Below, one piece after another: positions 38,848 to 47,948 of a DNA stretch of 64,000 bases (position 1 is its first letter; the number at the start of each line of letters is the position of its first letter). Under the pieces are notes generated by a model. That model saw only the letters and a list, made by a program, of their open reading frames with translations. It was not told the DNA's origin and ran no database searches. The translations under genes were made by a program, and so were the position numbers. The stretch spans positions 105,178-169,177 of the forward strand of contig DASVOS010000013.1 in NCBI GenBank assembly GCA_036383255.1. Reading direction: 5' to 3'. The DNA comes from Gammaproteobacteria bacterium (lineage in GTDB: Bacteria > Pseudomonadota > Gammaproteobacteria > Natronospirales > REEB76).

Positions 38848-39944
38848 GCCGCGCCACCGGCGCGCTCATCGATCTCGCCGCGCTCCGTCACAACCTGAAG
38901 CGCGTGCGCGCGCTCGCTCCCAAGTCCCGCGTTATGGCGGTGCTCAAGGCCAACGCCTATGGCCACGGCCTCGCGCTCGCGGCCCAGGCGCTGGCCGACG
39001 CGGACGCGTTCGCCGTGGCGAGCCTGGAGGAGGCGCAGGTCATCCGCCGCGCCGGCCTCTCCAATCCCATCGTGCTGCTGGAGGGCGTGTTCGGCGAGCA
39101 GGAGCTGGAGGAGGCCGCGCGCTGGGGCTGCGAGCTCGTGGTGCACGACGGCTATCAACTCAAGCTCATTGAGAAGTGCGGACTGCGCGGCGAGCTCGCC
39201 GTCTGGCTCAAGGTCGACACCGGCATGAACCGCCTGGGGTTCGCGCCCGACGCGGTGGCGGACGCCTGGAAGCGGCTCAACAAGGCCAAGGCCGTGAAGC
39301 CGCCGGTGCGCCTCATGACCCACTTCGCCTCCGCCGACGAGACTTCCAACCCCAAGACCCAGTCGCAGCTCGAGGCCTTCGCCGCCGCCACCGCCGGCAT
39401 CCAGGCCGAGCGCAGCATCGCGAACTCCGCCGGCATCCTCGCCTGGCCTGCGAGCCACGCGGACTGGGTGCGCCCCGGCTCCATGCTCTACGGCGCTTCG
39501 CCGTTCCCCATGAAGTGCGGCGCGGACGACGGCTTGAAGCCCGTCATGACCATGGAGACCACGCTCATCGCCGTGAAGGTCCTCAAGAAGGGGGAGAGCG
39601 TGGGCTACGGCGGCGCATTCGTGGCGCCGGAGGACATGACCCTCGGCATCGCCGCCATCGGCTACGGCGACGGCTATCCGCGCCACGCGCCCAGCGGCAC
39701 CCCGGTGCTGGTGAAGGGCGTGCGCGTGCCGCTCGTCGGCCGCGTGGCCATGGACATGATCGGCGTGGACCTGCGCGGCGTGCGCTCGCCCGCGGTGGGC
39801 GACCGGGTGGCGGCCTGGGGACCGGAGCTGCCGGTGGAGGAGATCGCCCGCGCCGCCGGCACCATCCCGCTGGAACTGCTCTGCGGCGTCACGCAGCGCG
39901 TCAAATTCAGTGTCATTGACACAAAAGAAAAAACCCGCCGGTGA
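38844..39944 (+). CDS. alr: Alanine racemase
   Basis: 366-residue PLP enzyme supplying D-alanine for peptidoglycan. The PLP lysine is K35 in AVLKANAYGHG, and the opposite-face catalytic tyrosine is in SVGYGGAFVAPED. RPGSMLYGASP and GRVAMDMIGVDL are also conserved. ATGA overlaps the dnaB stop. Its stop codon lies in the loop of the terminator that follows. Confidence 0.95.
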   Translation: MSRATGALIDLAALRHNLKRVRALAPKSRVMAVLKANAYGHGLALAAQALADADAFAVASLEEAQVIRRAGLSNPIVLLEGVFGEQELEEAARWGCELVVHDGYQLKLIEKCGLRGELAVWLKVDTGMNRLGFAPDAVADAWKRLNKAKAVKPPVRLMTHFASADETSNPKTQSQLEAFAAATAGIQAERSIANSAGILAWPASHADWVRPGSMLYGASPFPMKCGADDGLKPVMTMETTLIAVKVLKKGESVGYGGAFVAPEDMTLGIAAIGYGDGYPRHAPSGTPVLVKGVRVPLVGRVAMDMIGVDLRGVRSPAVGDRVAAWGPELPVEEIARAAGTIPLELLCGVTQRVKFSVIDTKEKTRR

Positions 39945-39956
39945 GGCGGGTTTTTT
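39928..39956. terminator. Bidirectional terminator between alr and the FHA gene
   Basis: The stem CCCGCC/GGCGGG has a run of A on the left and six T on the right. The alr TGA lies at the loop. Confidence 0.9.
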
Positions 39957-39976
39957 GATTCAGCTTTCGGCAGGGC

Positions 39977-40702
39977 TTACTTCATCTCGTAGAAGCCCAT
40001 CTTCACGCCGGCGAGCTCGATCACGTCGTTGTCCGCGAGCTTCTGCGCCTGCGCGCCGATCTCCTTGCCGTTCACGGTGGGGAAGCCCTGGCCCTGGCCG
40101 CTCTCCACGTGCACCACGAAGAAGCCGTCGGCGCGGCGCGTCACGGCCGCCACCTGCACGCCCGGGCGGCCCAGGGTGGTGAGCGCCTTGTTGAGCTCCA
40201 GTTCCTTGCCGGCGAAGCCGCCGGAGAGCACCTGCAGCTTGGCCTTGGGCAGTCCGGCCGCCTTGCTGTCGTCGCCGATGGGGGCGCCGCCCGCGCCGGA
40301 GATCGCCTTGTTCACGCTGTCCATGCTCGGCACGCCGGTCTGGCTCTTGGTGCCGGGCCGGATGATCATGGTCTTCTCGAAGTCGTCGCCGTCGCCGCCG
40401 CCGGCCGCCGCGGCCTTGCCGCTCGCGTACTTGAGCGCGTGCCGGCCGATGGTGATCACGTCGCCCTCCTGGAGGGCGTGCTTCTTCACCAGCTTGCCGT
40501 TGACGTAGGTGCCGTTGGTGCTGTTGAGGTCTTCGAGGAACGAGTCCTTGAGGATGTTGATGATGAGCGCATGGTGGCCGGAGACCGCCATGTTGTCGAT
40601 ATGGATGTCGTTGTCCGCCAGTCGGCCGATCGTGTACCGCTCCTTCTCGAGCTCGTACTGCGCCAGCTCCTGGCCGTCCAATGTGAGTATCAACTTGCCC
40701 AT
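39977..40702 (-). CDS. FHA-domain protein
   Basis: 241 residues with two forkhead-associated modules. The first (about 20-95) has the phosphothreonine-binding residues in YTIGRLADNDIHI, SGHHA and NSTNGTYVNGK. The second (about 150-240) is more degenerate (TTLGRPGVQVAAVTRRADGF, FPTVNGKEIG). Between them EKTMIIRPGT looks like the Thr-containing site phosphorylated in GarA-type proteins. It is the last gene of the kinase-phosphatase-FHA group and is probably a substrate or reader of the kinase. Confidence 0.88.
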   Translation of the reverse strand: MGKLILTLDGQELAQYELEKERYTIGRLADNDIHIDNMAVSGHHALIINILKDSFLEDLNSTNGTYVNGKLVKKHALQEGDVITIGRHALKYASGKAAAAGGGDGDDFEKTMIIRPGTKSQTGVPSMDSVNKAISGAGGAPIGDDSKAAGLPKAKLQVLSGGFAGKELELNKALTTLGRPGVQVAAVTRRADGFFVVHVESGQGQGFPTVNGKEIGAQAQKLADNDVIELAGVKMGFYEMK

Positions 40703-40758
40703 GGCTCTGCCTCTTGGTGTTTCATCTTCTCATTCAGCGCCACTTGACCCCACGACGC

Positions 40759-41580
40759 TCACGAGAACCAGTCGGTCAGCCGGTCGAAGAACCCGCGTTG
40801 GGCCTCGAACGACTTGAGGGGCTGGACCAGGACCACGGAGACGTTGTCGCGTCCACCGTTGTCGCAGGCCAGCTTGACCAGCTGTTGGGCTGCCGTCTCA
40901 AGGTTAGCACTAAATGTCTTAAGGGTTAAGTAAATATCCGCGTCCTCTACCATGTCGTTCAGGCCGTCCGAGCACAGCAGGTAGATGTCATCGGGCATCA
41001 CCACGTCCTCCTGGACGTCCACCTCCACGGTGGGCTCGATCCCCAGCGCCCGGGTGACCAGGTTCTTGTTGAGGGACTTGCGGGCTTCCTCCGGGGTATA
41101 GAAGCCCCGCGCCACCAGTTCCTGGAGCAGGGAATGGTCGGTGGTGACCTGCTCGAACTGGCCGTGCCGGATGCGGTACAGCCGCGAGTCGCCCACGTGG
41201 GCGATGGAGACGCGGTTGTTGTAGAACAGGCAGGCGACGATGGTGGTGCCCATGCCCTCGCACTGGGGCTGGCTCTTCGCCGTCTGGTGGATGATGTCGT
41301 TGGCCTTGAGGATGGCGTTCTTGAGCAGCACGCTCTCGGCGCTGTAGCCGTCGATCTGGCCGGCGTGCTTGTGGGCATCCTTGATGCCGTTGGTCACGAA
41401 CTCGGTGAGGGTCTGCACGGCGATGCCGCTCGCGACCTCGCCGGCCTTGTAGCCGCCCATGCCGTCGGCGACCACGACCATGCCGGTCTCCAGGTCCGTG
41501 CCGATGGAGTCCTCGTTGTTCGGGCGCACCATCCCCTTGTCGCTGTGCCCGACGAAATTCAGCTTGCCTTTGTAGCTCAT
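40759..41580 (-). CDS. PP2C-family Ser/Thr protein phosphatase
   Basis: 273-residue metal-dependent phosphatase (Stp1/PrpC type). Motifs: GHSDKGMVRPNNEDS with a metal Asp, VVADGMGGYKAGEVAS, AHVGDSRLYRIR, and CSDGLNDMVED, with the final metal Asp in GRDNVSVVLV. It probably removes phosphates placed by the adjacent kinase, whose stop lies 19 bases upstream of its ATG. Confidence 0.93.
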   Translation of the reverse strand: MSYKGKLNFVGHSDKGMVRPNNEDSIGTDLETGMVVVADGMGGYKAGEVASGIAVQTLTEFVTNGIKDAHKHAGQIDGYSAESVLLKNAILKANDIIHQTAKSQPQCEGMGTTIVACLFYNNRVSIAHVGDSRLYRIRHGQFEQVTTDHSLLQELVARGFYTPEEARKSLNKNLVTRALGIEPTVEVDVQEDVVMPDDIYLLCSDGLNDMVEDADIYLTLKTFSANLETAAQQLVKLACDNGGRDNVSVVLVQPLKSFEAQRGFFDRLTDWFS

Positions 41581-41599
41581 GCTCGCGGCCTTTTCTTAG

Positions 41600-44206
41600 C
41601 TAGCTGATCTGTGCGGCACAGGCGCGCACGTCCTTCGCGAACTCGGCGCCACGCTGGTAGCGCTGTTCGGGATCCTTCTGCATCGCCTTGTCGATCACGG
41701 TATCGATGCTGGCCGGTAGTTCACCCCTGAACAAGGTCACCGGTGCATGGGTCTCGTTGGCGATCTTGAACATCAGGGTCGCCATCGAGTCCGCCTGGAA
41801 CGGCAACTGGCCGGCCAGCAACTGGTACATGGTAACACCCAGGGAGAACAGGTCGGAACGCCCGTCCACCTTCTTGCCGGAAAGCTGTTCCGGGCTCATG
41901 TAGGAGGGGGTGCCCAGGACCATGCCGGTCTTGGTCTTGCTGGAATCCGTGATGCGGGCGATGCCGAAGTCGGTGACCTTGATCTCGCCCTTTTCCTCGT
42001 CGTACATGATGTTGGCGGGCTTGATGTCCCGGTGCACCACGTTCTGGGAATGGGCGTAGTCCAGGGCGTCGGCGGCCTTGGCGATGATGTCCAGCACGGT
42101 CTTCGCGGGCAGCAGGGCGTTACCCTTCGTGCGCGAAGTGAGGTCCTTGCCCTTGAGGAACTCCATGGCGATGTAGGCCAGGTCGTGCTCCTCGCCGGCG
42201 TCGTAGATGGTCACGATGTTCGGGTGGTTGAGGCGCCCGGCCGTCTCGGCCTCGCGGAAGAAGCGCGCCTTCACCTCGGTCAGCTCGTCGGCATCGAACT
42301 CCTGCGACAGCGCCATGGTCTTGATGGCCACCACGCGGTTGATCTTGGGGTCGCGGCCCAGGTACACCACGCCCATGGCGCCCTTGCCCAGCTCCTTCTC
42401 CACCTGGTAGCGGCCCAGCATCGGCTTCTGCACCGTGCCGTCGCCCAGGATCATGGTGCCGGCCGCGGTGCCGCCGCCCCCGCCGCCCAGGATCACCGTG
42501 CCTTCCAGCTGCTTGGCGCGGTGCAGGCGCTCGCCGATGTCGCGGAACTTCGGGTTGAAGTCGTTGATGTAGGAGAACACCGAGCCGGCCTTGTTGAACT
42601 GGCGCTTGCGCTCGTAGTCCAGGGCCAGGTTGTAGAGCAGGTCGGCGATGGAGTCGTCCATCGGGCACTTGCGGAACTTCTCGAAGGCCATGTCCAGCTG
42701 GCCCTGGCCCTGGAAGGCGAGGCCCAGCATCTTGTTGCTCTCGGCGCTGTCCGCCTCGCTGCGCACCAGCATGCGGTTCAGCATGCCCGAGCGGATGATC
42801 GTCACCACCAGGTGCCCGACCACCAGCATCAGCACCGGCACCATCAGCGGCACCCACACGAACTTGCTCTTCATCATGCCGAACTCGACGACGAGCATCA
42901 GCACGATCAGGCCCACGCTCACCAGGGCGGCGATGCCCGGCTTGAGGCGCGGCAGCCCGATCGCGAGGTAGGCGGTGATCAAGAGCAGGGCGAGGAAGGT
43001 GATCCAGCCGGCCCAGCCCGGCTTGGTGAAGAAGTTCTGCTGCAGGATCGAGGAGATCACGTTCGCCATCACCAGCGCTGGCGACATGGTGGGCGAGGTC
43101 GGGGTGGGGAAGCTCGTGCCCACGCCGAGCGCGGTGGCGCCGATCAGCACGATCTTGCCGCGGAACGCGTCCGCCGGCACCTTGCCCTGCTTCACGTCAG
43201 CGTACGAGTACACCGGGAAGGGCGGGTTGCCGTTCGCGCCCGCGTAGTAGAAGTTGCGCATGAACATGTCGGAGCTGGTGCCGATGAACAGGCGCCCCAC
43301 CTTGATGCCCCGGCCAGGCTGCACCTGCACGTCCTCGGGCTTGAGGTTCAGGCTCTTCATCGCGATCGCGAGCGACATGGAAGGGTAGTAGACGTTGTAG
43401 TAGCGCAGCGCCAAGGGCTCGCTGCGCAGCACCCCGTCGCTGTCCGGGATCTCGTCCAGGTAGCCGATGCTCGCGGTCTTGGCGAAGTCGGCGAGCGGCG
43501 GCGTCATGCCCTTGGTGGCGAGCGGCTGCACGTCCTCGGGGTCCGAGGTGGTGGCGCCGAGCGCGTTGCGCAGCAGGTAGTCCGGGGTCTCGTCACCCTG
43601 GTTGCCGAGCGGCTGCCCCAGGGTGAACAGCATGGGGATCACCACCTTGCCGGACTGCTGCATGGCGGCGGCGAGCTTGCTGTCGGTGTCGGTGACCTCG
43701 TCCGCTTCCTGCAGGCGCTTGCGCAGGTCCTCGAGGTCGGTGCGCACGGGGCCGGGCACGGTGATGCTGGCGGTCTTCGGTGCCGGCGCGGCGGTGCTGC
43801 CGGCGGGGGCGGGGGCCGCGAACGGCGCGGCCGCGCCCAGGGACGATGAATCGTAGAAATTCATCATGTCCTTGATATAGATGCTGCCTGCGTCCTGCTG
43901 GGCCTCGGAGAGGAAGATCGTGAAGCCGATGACCTGGGCGCCGTCCTGGGCCAGCTTGTGGATGAGTTCGGCGTGGTAGTCGCGGGGCCAGGGCCAGCGG
44001 CCCAGGGTCTGGATGCTGGCGTCGTCCACCGCGATCACCGCGATGTCCGGGGCCGGGGCGGCGCTGGTGAGGTTCATCCCAAGGTCATAGGCAGCCGTCT
44101 CGGTACGGTTGAAACCGTCCCCAAAGATGACATAAGCGACCAGGATGAAGACCAGTCCGTAGGCCACGCCCGCGAACCAGTCGCTGCTCCAGAAGCCCTT
44201 CTTCAC
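41600..44206 (-). CDS. CHASE2-domain Ser/Thr protein kinase
   Basis: 868 residues. An N-terminal membrane helix (about 12-28) and a large periplasmic CHASE2 sensor (to about 400) with the AVDDASIQTLGRWPWPRDYH start precede three membrane helices (about 400-475). Next come a TPR-like linker (MLGLAFQGQGQLDMAFEKF) and a Gly-rich stretch. The Hanks-type kinase domain runs from about 596 to the end: GKGAMGVVYLGR, AIK, HRDIKPANI, VTDFGIARI, GTPSYMSPEQL. It senses a periplasmic signal and phosphorylates cytoplasmic targets. First gene of a three-gene leftward operon, divergent from radA. Confidence 0.92.
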   Translation of the reverse strand: MKKGFWSSDWFAGVAYGLVFILVAYVIFGDGFNRTETAAYDLGMNLTSAAPAPDIAVIAVDDASIQTLGRWPWPRDYHAELIHKLAQDGAQVIGFTIFLSEAQQDAGSIYIKDMMNFYDSSSLGAAAPFAAPAPAGSTAAPAPKTASITVPGPVRTDLEDLRKRLQEADEVTDTDSKLAAAMQQSGKVVIPMLFTLGQPLGNQGDETPDYLLRNALGATTSDPEDVQPLATKGMTPPLADFAKTASIGYLDEIPDSDGVLRSEPLALRYYNVYYPSMSLAIAMKSLNLKPEDVQVQPGRGIKVGRLFIGTSSDMFMRNFYYAGANGNPPFPVYSYADVKQGKVPADAFRGKIVLIGATALGVGTSFPTPTSPTMSPALVMANVISSILQQNFFTKPGWAGWITFLALLLITAYLAIGLPRLKPGIAALVSVGLIVLMLVVEFGMMKSKFVWVPLMVPVLMLVVGHLVVTIIRSGMLNRMLVRSEADSAESNKMLGLAFQGQGQLDMAFEKFRKCPMDDSIADLLYNLALDYERKRQFNKAGSVFSYINDFNPKFRDIGERLHRAKQLEGTVILGGGGGGTAAGTMILGDGTVQKPMLGRYQVEKELGKGAMGVVYLGRDPKINRVVAIKTMALSQEFDADELTEVKARFFREAETAGRLNHPNIVTIYDAGEEHDLAYIAMEFLKGKDLTSRTKGNALLPAKTVLDIIAKAADALDYAHSQNVVHRDIKPANIMYDEEKGEIKVTDFGIARITDSSKTKTGMVLGTPSYMSPEQLSGKKVDGRSDLFSLGVTMYQLLAGQLPFQADSMATLMFKIANETHAPVTLFRGELPASIDTVIDKAMQKDPEQRYQRGAEFAKDVRACAAQIS

Positions 44207-44345
44207 CCCAACCCCTGCCCCTGAGAGGCTCTATCAAGCGTGGTCCATAGTACCTTGAATTTTCATGGAAATGGAAGCAAAAACCCCGGGAATAACCGCT
44301 CCGGAAGGCGTGTTACCATGCCGCCCAACGCGACCCCCGGCAGCC

Positions 44346-45695
44346 ATGAAAAAGTCCAAGACCGTCTACGTCTGTGATGCCTGCGGCGGCAAATCCCTGC
44401 GCTGGGCAGGCCAGTGTCCCGACTGCGGCGCCTGGAACACCCTCACCGAGACCCAGACCCTGGCCGGGTCCAAGCCTGCCCCGGAAGCGGGCGGCCCTGC
44501 GCTCCTGGAAGGCCTCGACAAGGCCGGCCGTGAAGAGACGCCACGCTTCCCTACAGGCCTGGGGGAGCTGGATCGGGTCCTGGGCGGGGGCCTCGTGCCC
44601 GGGTCCATCACCCTCATCGGCGGCGACCCCGGCATCGGCAAGTCCACCCTGTTGCTCCAGGCCACCGCCAGCCTCGCCCGGGGCCGGCCGGTGCTCTACG
44701 TGAGTGGCGAAGAATCGCTCAGCCAGGTGGGCCTCCGGGCCCGGCGCCTGGAGGTGGCGGACGCCCCCGTGACCCTGGCGGCCGAGACCTGCGTGGAACG
44801 CATCCTGGAAGCCGCCCACAAGGCCCGGCCCGGCGTCCTGGTGGTGGACTCCATCCAGACCGTGTTCACCGTCACCCTGCAGTCGGCGCCCGGCGCCGTG
44901 GCGCAGCTGCGCGAGTGCACCGCGCTCTTCACCCGCTATGCCAAGCAGAGCGGCACCGCCGTGCTGCTGGTGGGCCACGTCACCAAGGAAGGCGTGATCG
45001 CCGGTCCGCGCGTGCTCGAGCACATGGTGGACACGGTGCTGTACTTCGAGAACGACGCCGGCAGCCGCTACCGCATCATCCGCTCCGTCAAGAACCGCTT
45101 CGGCGCCGCCAACGAGCTGGGCGTGTTCGCCATGACCGAGACCGGCCTCAAGGAAGTGAAGAACCCTTCCGCCATCTTCCTCTCGCGCCACGGCGAGGCG
45201 GTGGCGGGCTCCGCCGTCACCGTGATCCGCGAGGGCACCCGCCCCATGCTCATCGAGGTGCAGGCGCTGGTGGACGAGAGTCCCCTCAACAACCCGCGGC
45301 GCGTGGCCGTGGGCATGGACCCGAACCGCCTCTCCATGCTGCTCGCGGTCATGCACCGCCACGGCGGCATCGCCATGTTCGGCCACGACGTGTTCGTGAA
45401 CGTGGTGGGCGGCCTCAAGGTGAGCGAGACCGCGGCCGACCTCGCGGTGCTGCTGGCCGCGCTCTCCAGTTTCCGCGACAAGCCGCTGCCCTCCGAGCTC
45501 ATCGTGTTCGGTGAAGTGGGCCTCGCCGGCGAGATCCGCCCGGTCTACAACGGCGAGGAGCGCCTGCGGGAGGCCGCCAAGCACGGCTTCAAGCGCGCCA
45601 TCGTGCCCAGGGCCAATGCGCCCAAGCAGGGTTCAATCGATGGCCTAGAAGTTGTTGGTGTCACGCGGCTCGCCGAGGCGATCGCGTCTATTTAG
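44346..45695 (+). CDS. radA: DNA repair protein RadA
   Basis: 449-residue RecA-like protein that processes recombination intermediates by driving branch migration. The N-terminal zinc finger is C-x2-C...C-x2-C (VCDACGG, CPDCGAW), the Walker A GGDPGIGKST, the RadA-specific KNRFG motif, and a C-terminal Lon-like domain. The ATG at 44346 matches the family start. The 3' end overlaps the convergent corB-like gene by eight bases. Confidence 0.95.
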   Translation: MKKSKTVYVCDACGGKSLRWAGQCPDCGAWNTLTETQTLAGSKPAPEAGGPALLEGLDKAGREETPRFPTGLGELDRVLGGGLVPGSITLIGGDPGIGKSTLLLQATASLARGRPVLYVSGEESLSQVGLRARRLEVADAPVTLAAETCVERILEAAHKARPGVLVVDSIQTVFTVTLQSAPGAVAQLRECTALFTRYAKQSGTAVLLVGHVTKEGVIAGPRVLEHMVDTVLYFENDAGSRYRIIRSVKNRFGAANELGVFAMTETGLKEVKNPSAIFLSRHGEAVAGSAVTVIREGTRPMLIEVQALVDESPLNNPRRVAVGMDPNRLSMLLAVMHRHGGIAMFGHDVFVNVVGGLKVSETAADLAVLLAALSSFRDKPLPSELIVFGEVGLAGEIRPVYNGEERLREAAKHGFKRAIVPRANAPKQGSIDGLEVVGVTRLAEAIASI

Positions 45696-46965
45696 CGGGC
45701 TTTTTCTTCTCGGGCGGCAGCGTGAGCCGCACCGTCCTCACGGCGTTGCCGCTGGTCTGCACCACCTCGAACGGATAGCCCGCCAGCTTGAAGGCGGTGC
45801 CGGACTGCGGGATCGTCTCCAGCGACTCCAGGATCACGCCGTTCAGGGTCTTGGGCCCGCCCGTCGGCAGCTTGAGGTGCATCACCCGGTTCAGGCTGCG
45901 CACGTGGGCGCTGGCGTTGATGAGGTAGCTCGTCTCGCTCTCCTGGTACACGTCCTTGTGGTGCGCCGCCGGGTCCGTGGTGAACTCGCCGACGATCTCC
46001 TCCAGGATGTCCTCCAGCGTCACCAGCCCCTGGATGTCGCCGTACTCGTCCACCACCAGGCCGATGCGGCGCTTGGCGGTCTGGAAGTTCAGCAGCTGGC
46101 GCTGCAGCGAGGTGCCCTCCGGCACGAAGTGGGCGTCGCGCAGGATCTCCTTCAGGCCCTCCTTGCCGGGGTCGTCGCTGGAGAGGAGGTGCAGCACTTG
46201 GCGCGCGTGCACGAAGCCGAGCACGTTGTCGATGCTGCCCTCGTAGACCGGCATGCGGGTGTGCTCGCTGTTCTGCAGCTGGCGCGAGATGTCGTCCCAG
46301 TCCGCCTCGATGTCGATGCCGCTGATCTCGTTGCGCGGCACCATGATGTCCTCGACCGTGATCTTCTCCAGGTCCAGGATGCTGAGCAGCATGCGCTGGT
46401 GGCGCTTGGGGATCAGCGCGCCGGCCTCGGCCACCACGCTGCGCAGTTCCTCCCGGCTCATGGACTGCAGCGGCGCCTCGTCGGCGCGGATGCGCACCAG
46501 GCGCAGCAGTCCGTGGGTGAAGCTGTTCACCACCCACACCAGCGGCCACAGCACCTTGAGCAGCGGCACGTACACGTAGGCGGCGGCGAAGCCCACCCGC
46601 TCCGGGTACAGCGCGCCCAGCGTCTTGGGCGTGATCTCGGCGAAGATCAGCAGGCCGAGGATCAGGGCCGCGCCTGCCAGCGCCACCACTCCCTCGCCGC
46701 CCAGGCGCAACGCGATCAAGGTGGTGGTGAAGGTCGCCACCACGTTGGAGAGGGTGTCGCCGATGCGCATCAGCCCGATCAGCCGGTCCGGGCGCTTCAG
46801 CAGCCGTTCGGCGAACACCGCGCCGCGGTGCCCGGCGCGCGCCAGGTGCCGCAAGCGGTAGCGGTTGAGGCTCATGAGCGCCGTCTCGGAACCGGCGAAG
46901 AACCCCGAGATCAGGAAGCAGGCGCCGACGAGGATGAACAGGTAGCTGAGGGGCAGGTCGTTCAT
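45688..46965 (-). CDS. CNNM/CorB-type membrane protein with CBS pair
   Basis: 425 residues. An N-terminal DUF21 membrane domain (LFILVGACFLISGFFAGSETALMSLN and two or three further helices) is followed by a CBS pair (about 190-320; VEDIMVPRNEISGID and GLVVDEYGDIQGLVTLEDIL) and a CorC_HlyC domain. These proteins act in Mg2+ or Co2+ efflux or resistance. With the ypjD-like gene and divergent ffh this is the E. coli yfjD-ypjD-ffh neighbourhood. Confidence 0.92.
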   Translation of the reverse strand: MNDLPLSYLFILVGACFLISGFFAGSETALMSLNRYRLRHLARAGHRGAVFAERLLKRPDRLIGLMRIGDTLSNVVATFTTTLIALRLGGEGVVALAGAALILGLLIFAEITPKTLGALYPERVGFAAAYVYVPLLKVLWPLVWVVNSFTHGLLRLVRIRADEAPLQSMSREELRSVVAEAGALIPKRHQRMLLSILDLEKITVEDIMVPRNEISGIDIEADWDDISRQLQNSEHTRMPVYEGSIDNVLGFVHARQVLHLLSSDDPGKEGLKEILRDAHFVPEGTSLQRQLLNFQTAKRRIGLVVDEYGDIQGLVTLEDILEEIVGEFTTDPAAHHKDVYQESETSYLINASAHVRSLNRVMHLKLPTGGPKTLNGVILESLETIPQSGTAFKLAGYPFEVVQTSGNAVRTVRLTLPPEKKKPAK

Positions 46966-46987
46966 GGCAGCGTGCGCCGGGCGGCGC

Positions 46988-47806
46988 TCACCAGTGGCGG
47001 CCCAGGATCAGCTCCAGCACCAGCTTGCTGCCGAAGTAGGCCAGCACCAGCGCCGCGAAGCCCCCCAGGGTCCAGCGGATGGCGAGGCGGCCGCGCCAGC
47101 CGAACTTCCAGCGCCCCCACAGCAGCACCGCGAACACCAGCCACGCCAGCGCCGAGAGCACCGCCTTGTGGGCCAGGTGCTGGGCCATGAAGTCCTTGAC
47201 GAAGATGAGGCCGGTGAGCAGCGAGAGCGTCAGCAGCACGAAGCCCGCGCCGATGAGCTGGAACAGGAAGCGCTCCATCTCGGTGAGCGGCGGCAGCGCG
47301 GAGAGCACGCCGCCAGCGCTGGCATGCCGCAGGCGCCGCTCCTGCAGGTACAGCGCGCAGGCCTGCAGCGCCGCCACGCCGAGCAGGCTGTAGGCCAGCA
47401 TCGAGGTGAGGATGTGCATGCCGAGGGGCCAGCTCCGGTCCTGCAGCAGCAGCACGTCGTGGGGGAAGAGCTCCGCCAGCAGCACGCTCACGCCCGCGAG
47501 CGGGAACAGCACCAGGCCGAGGTTTTCGAAGGCGGGTTTCAGGAACATCGCAAGCCCGATGCATGCCATCAGCCAGCCGGCCAGCGCCACCGCGTTGAAG
47601 TAGCCGAGGTCGAGGCCGCGCGGCGTCGCCATGACGCCGTACAGCAGCACGCTGTGGATGAACACCGCCGCCATCGCCGCGCTCACGGTGAAGCCGCGGC
47701 CCTCGCGCAGCAGCGCCGGTCCCTTGCCCAGGAACCTGAGCAGCAGCCCCAGGGCGGCGGTGAGGTACAGGACGAGATCGAGTGCGGCGGTGCCGGTGAA
47801 CTGCAT
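46988..47806 (-). CDS. YpjD-like inner-membrane protein (CcsA family)
   Basis: 272 residues from the ATG at 47806; a start at 47851 would add a non-hydrophobic ARHDAM-type stretch. There are eight or so membrane helices, with the CcsA/CcmF-type region DRSWPLGMHILTSMLAYSLLG and HKAVLSALAWLVFAVLLWG carrying the conserved histidines. The family name comes from cytochrome c assembly, but YpjD itself sits beside corB and is thought to act with it. Ends 22 bases before the corB-like ATG. Confidence 0.85.
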   Translation of the reverse strand: MQFTGTAALDLVLYLTAALGLLLRFLGKGPALLREGRGFTVSAAMAAVFIHSVLLYGVMATPRGLDLGYFNAVALAGWLMACIGLAMFLKPAFENLGLVLFPLAGVSVLLAELFPHDVLLLQDRSWPLGMHILTSMLAYSLLGVAALQACALYLQERRLRHASAGGVLSALPPLTEMERFLFQLIGAGFVLLTLSLLTGLIFVKDFMAQHLAHKAVLSALAWLVFAVLLWGRWKFGWRGRLAIRWTLGGFAALVLAYFGSKLVLELILGRHW

Positions 47807-47948
47807 GGCGTCGTGTCTGGCGGGGAGTGCCCCGAAGGCTGAAACCATCATCGCACAGGGTCCCGGCCCCGTGAAAGACCATATATAAGGCTTGTGTTAA
47901 GCTTGCCCAGCGGGAGGGGAGCCCGTCTAAAGGCAGGTAATTTCCACG

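Noticed and set aside
41747..43849. Long frame opposite the CHASE2 kinase
   Set aside because: His/Val/Gly-rich, no domains, fully covered by a clear kinase gene on the other strand.
39977..44206. Part of a type VI secretion cluster
   Set aside because: Kinase/phosphatase/FHA trios often accompany T6SS, but no tss, vgrG or hcp gene is present on either side; flanks are alr and radA.
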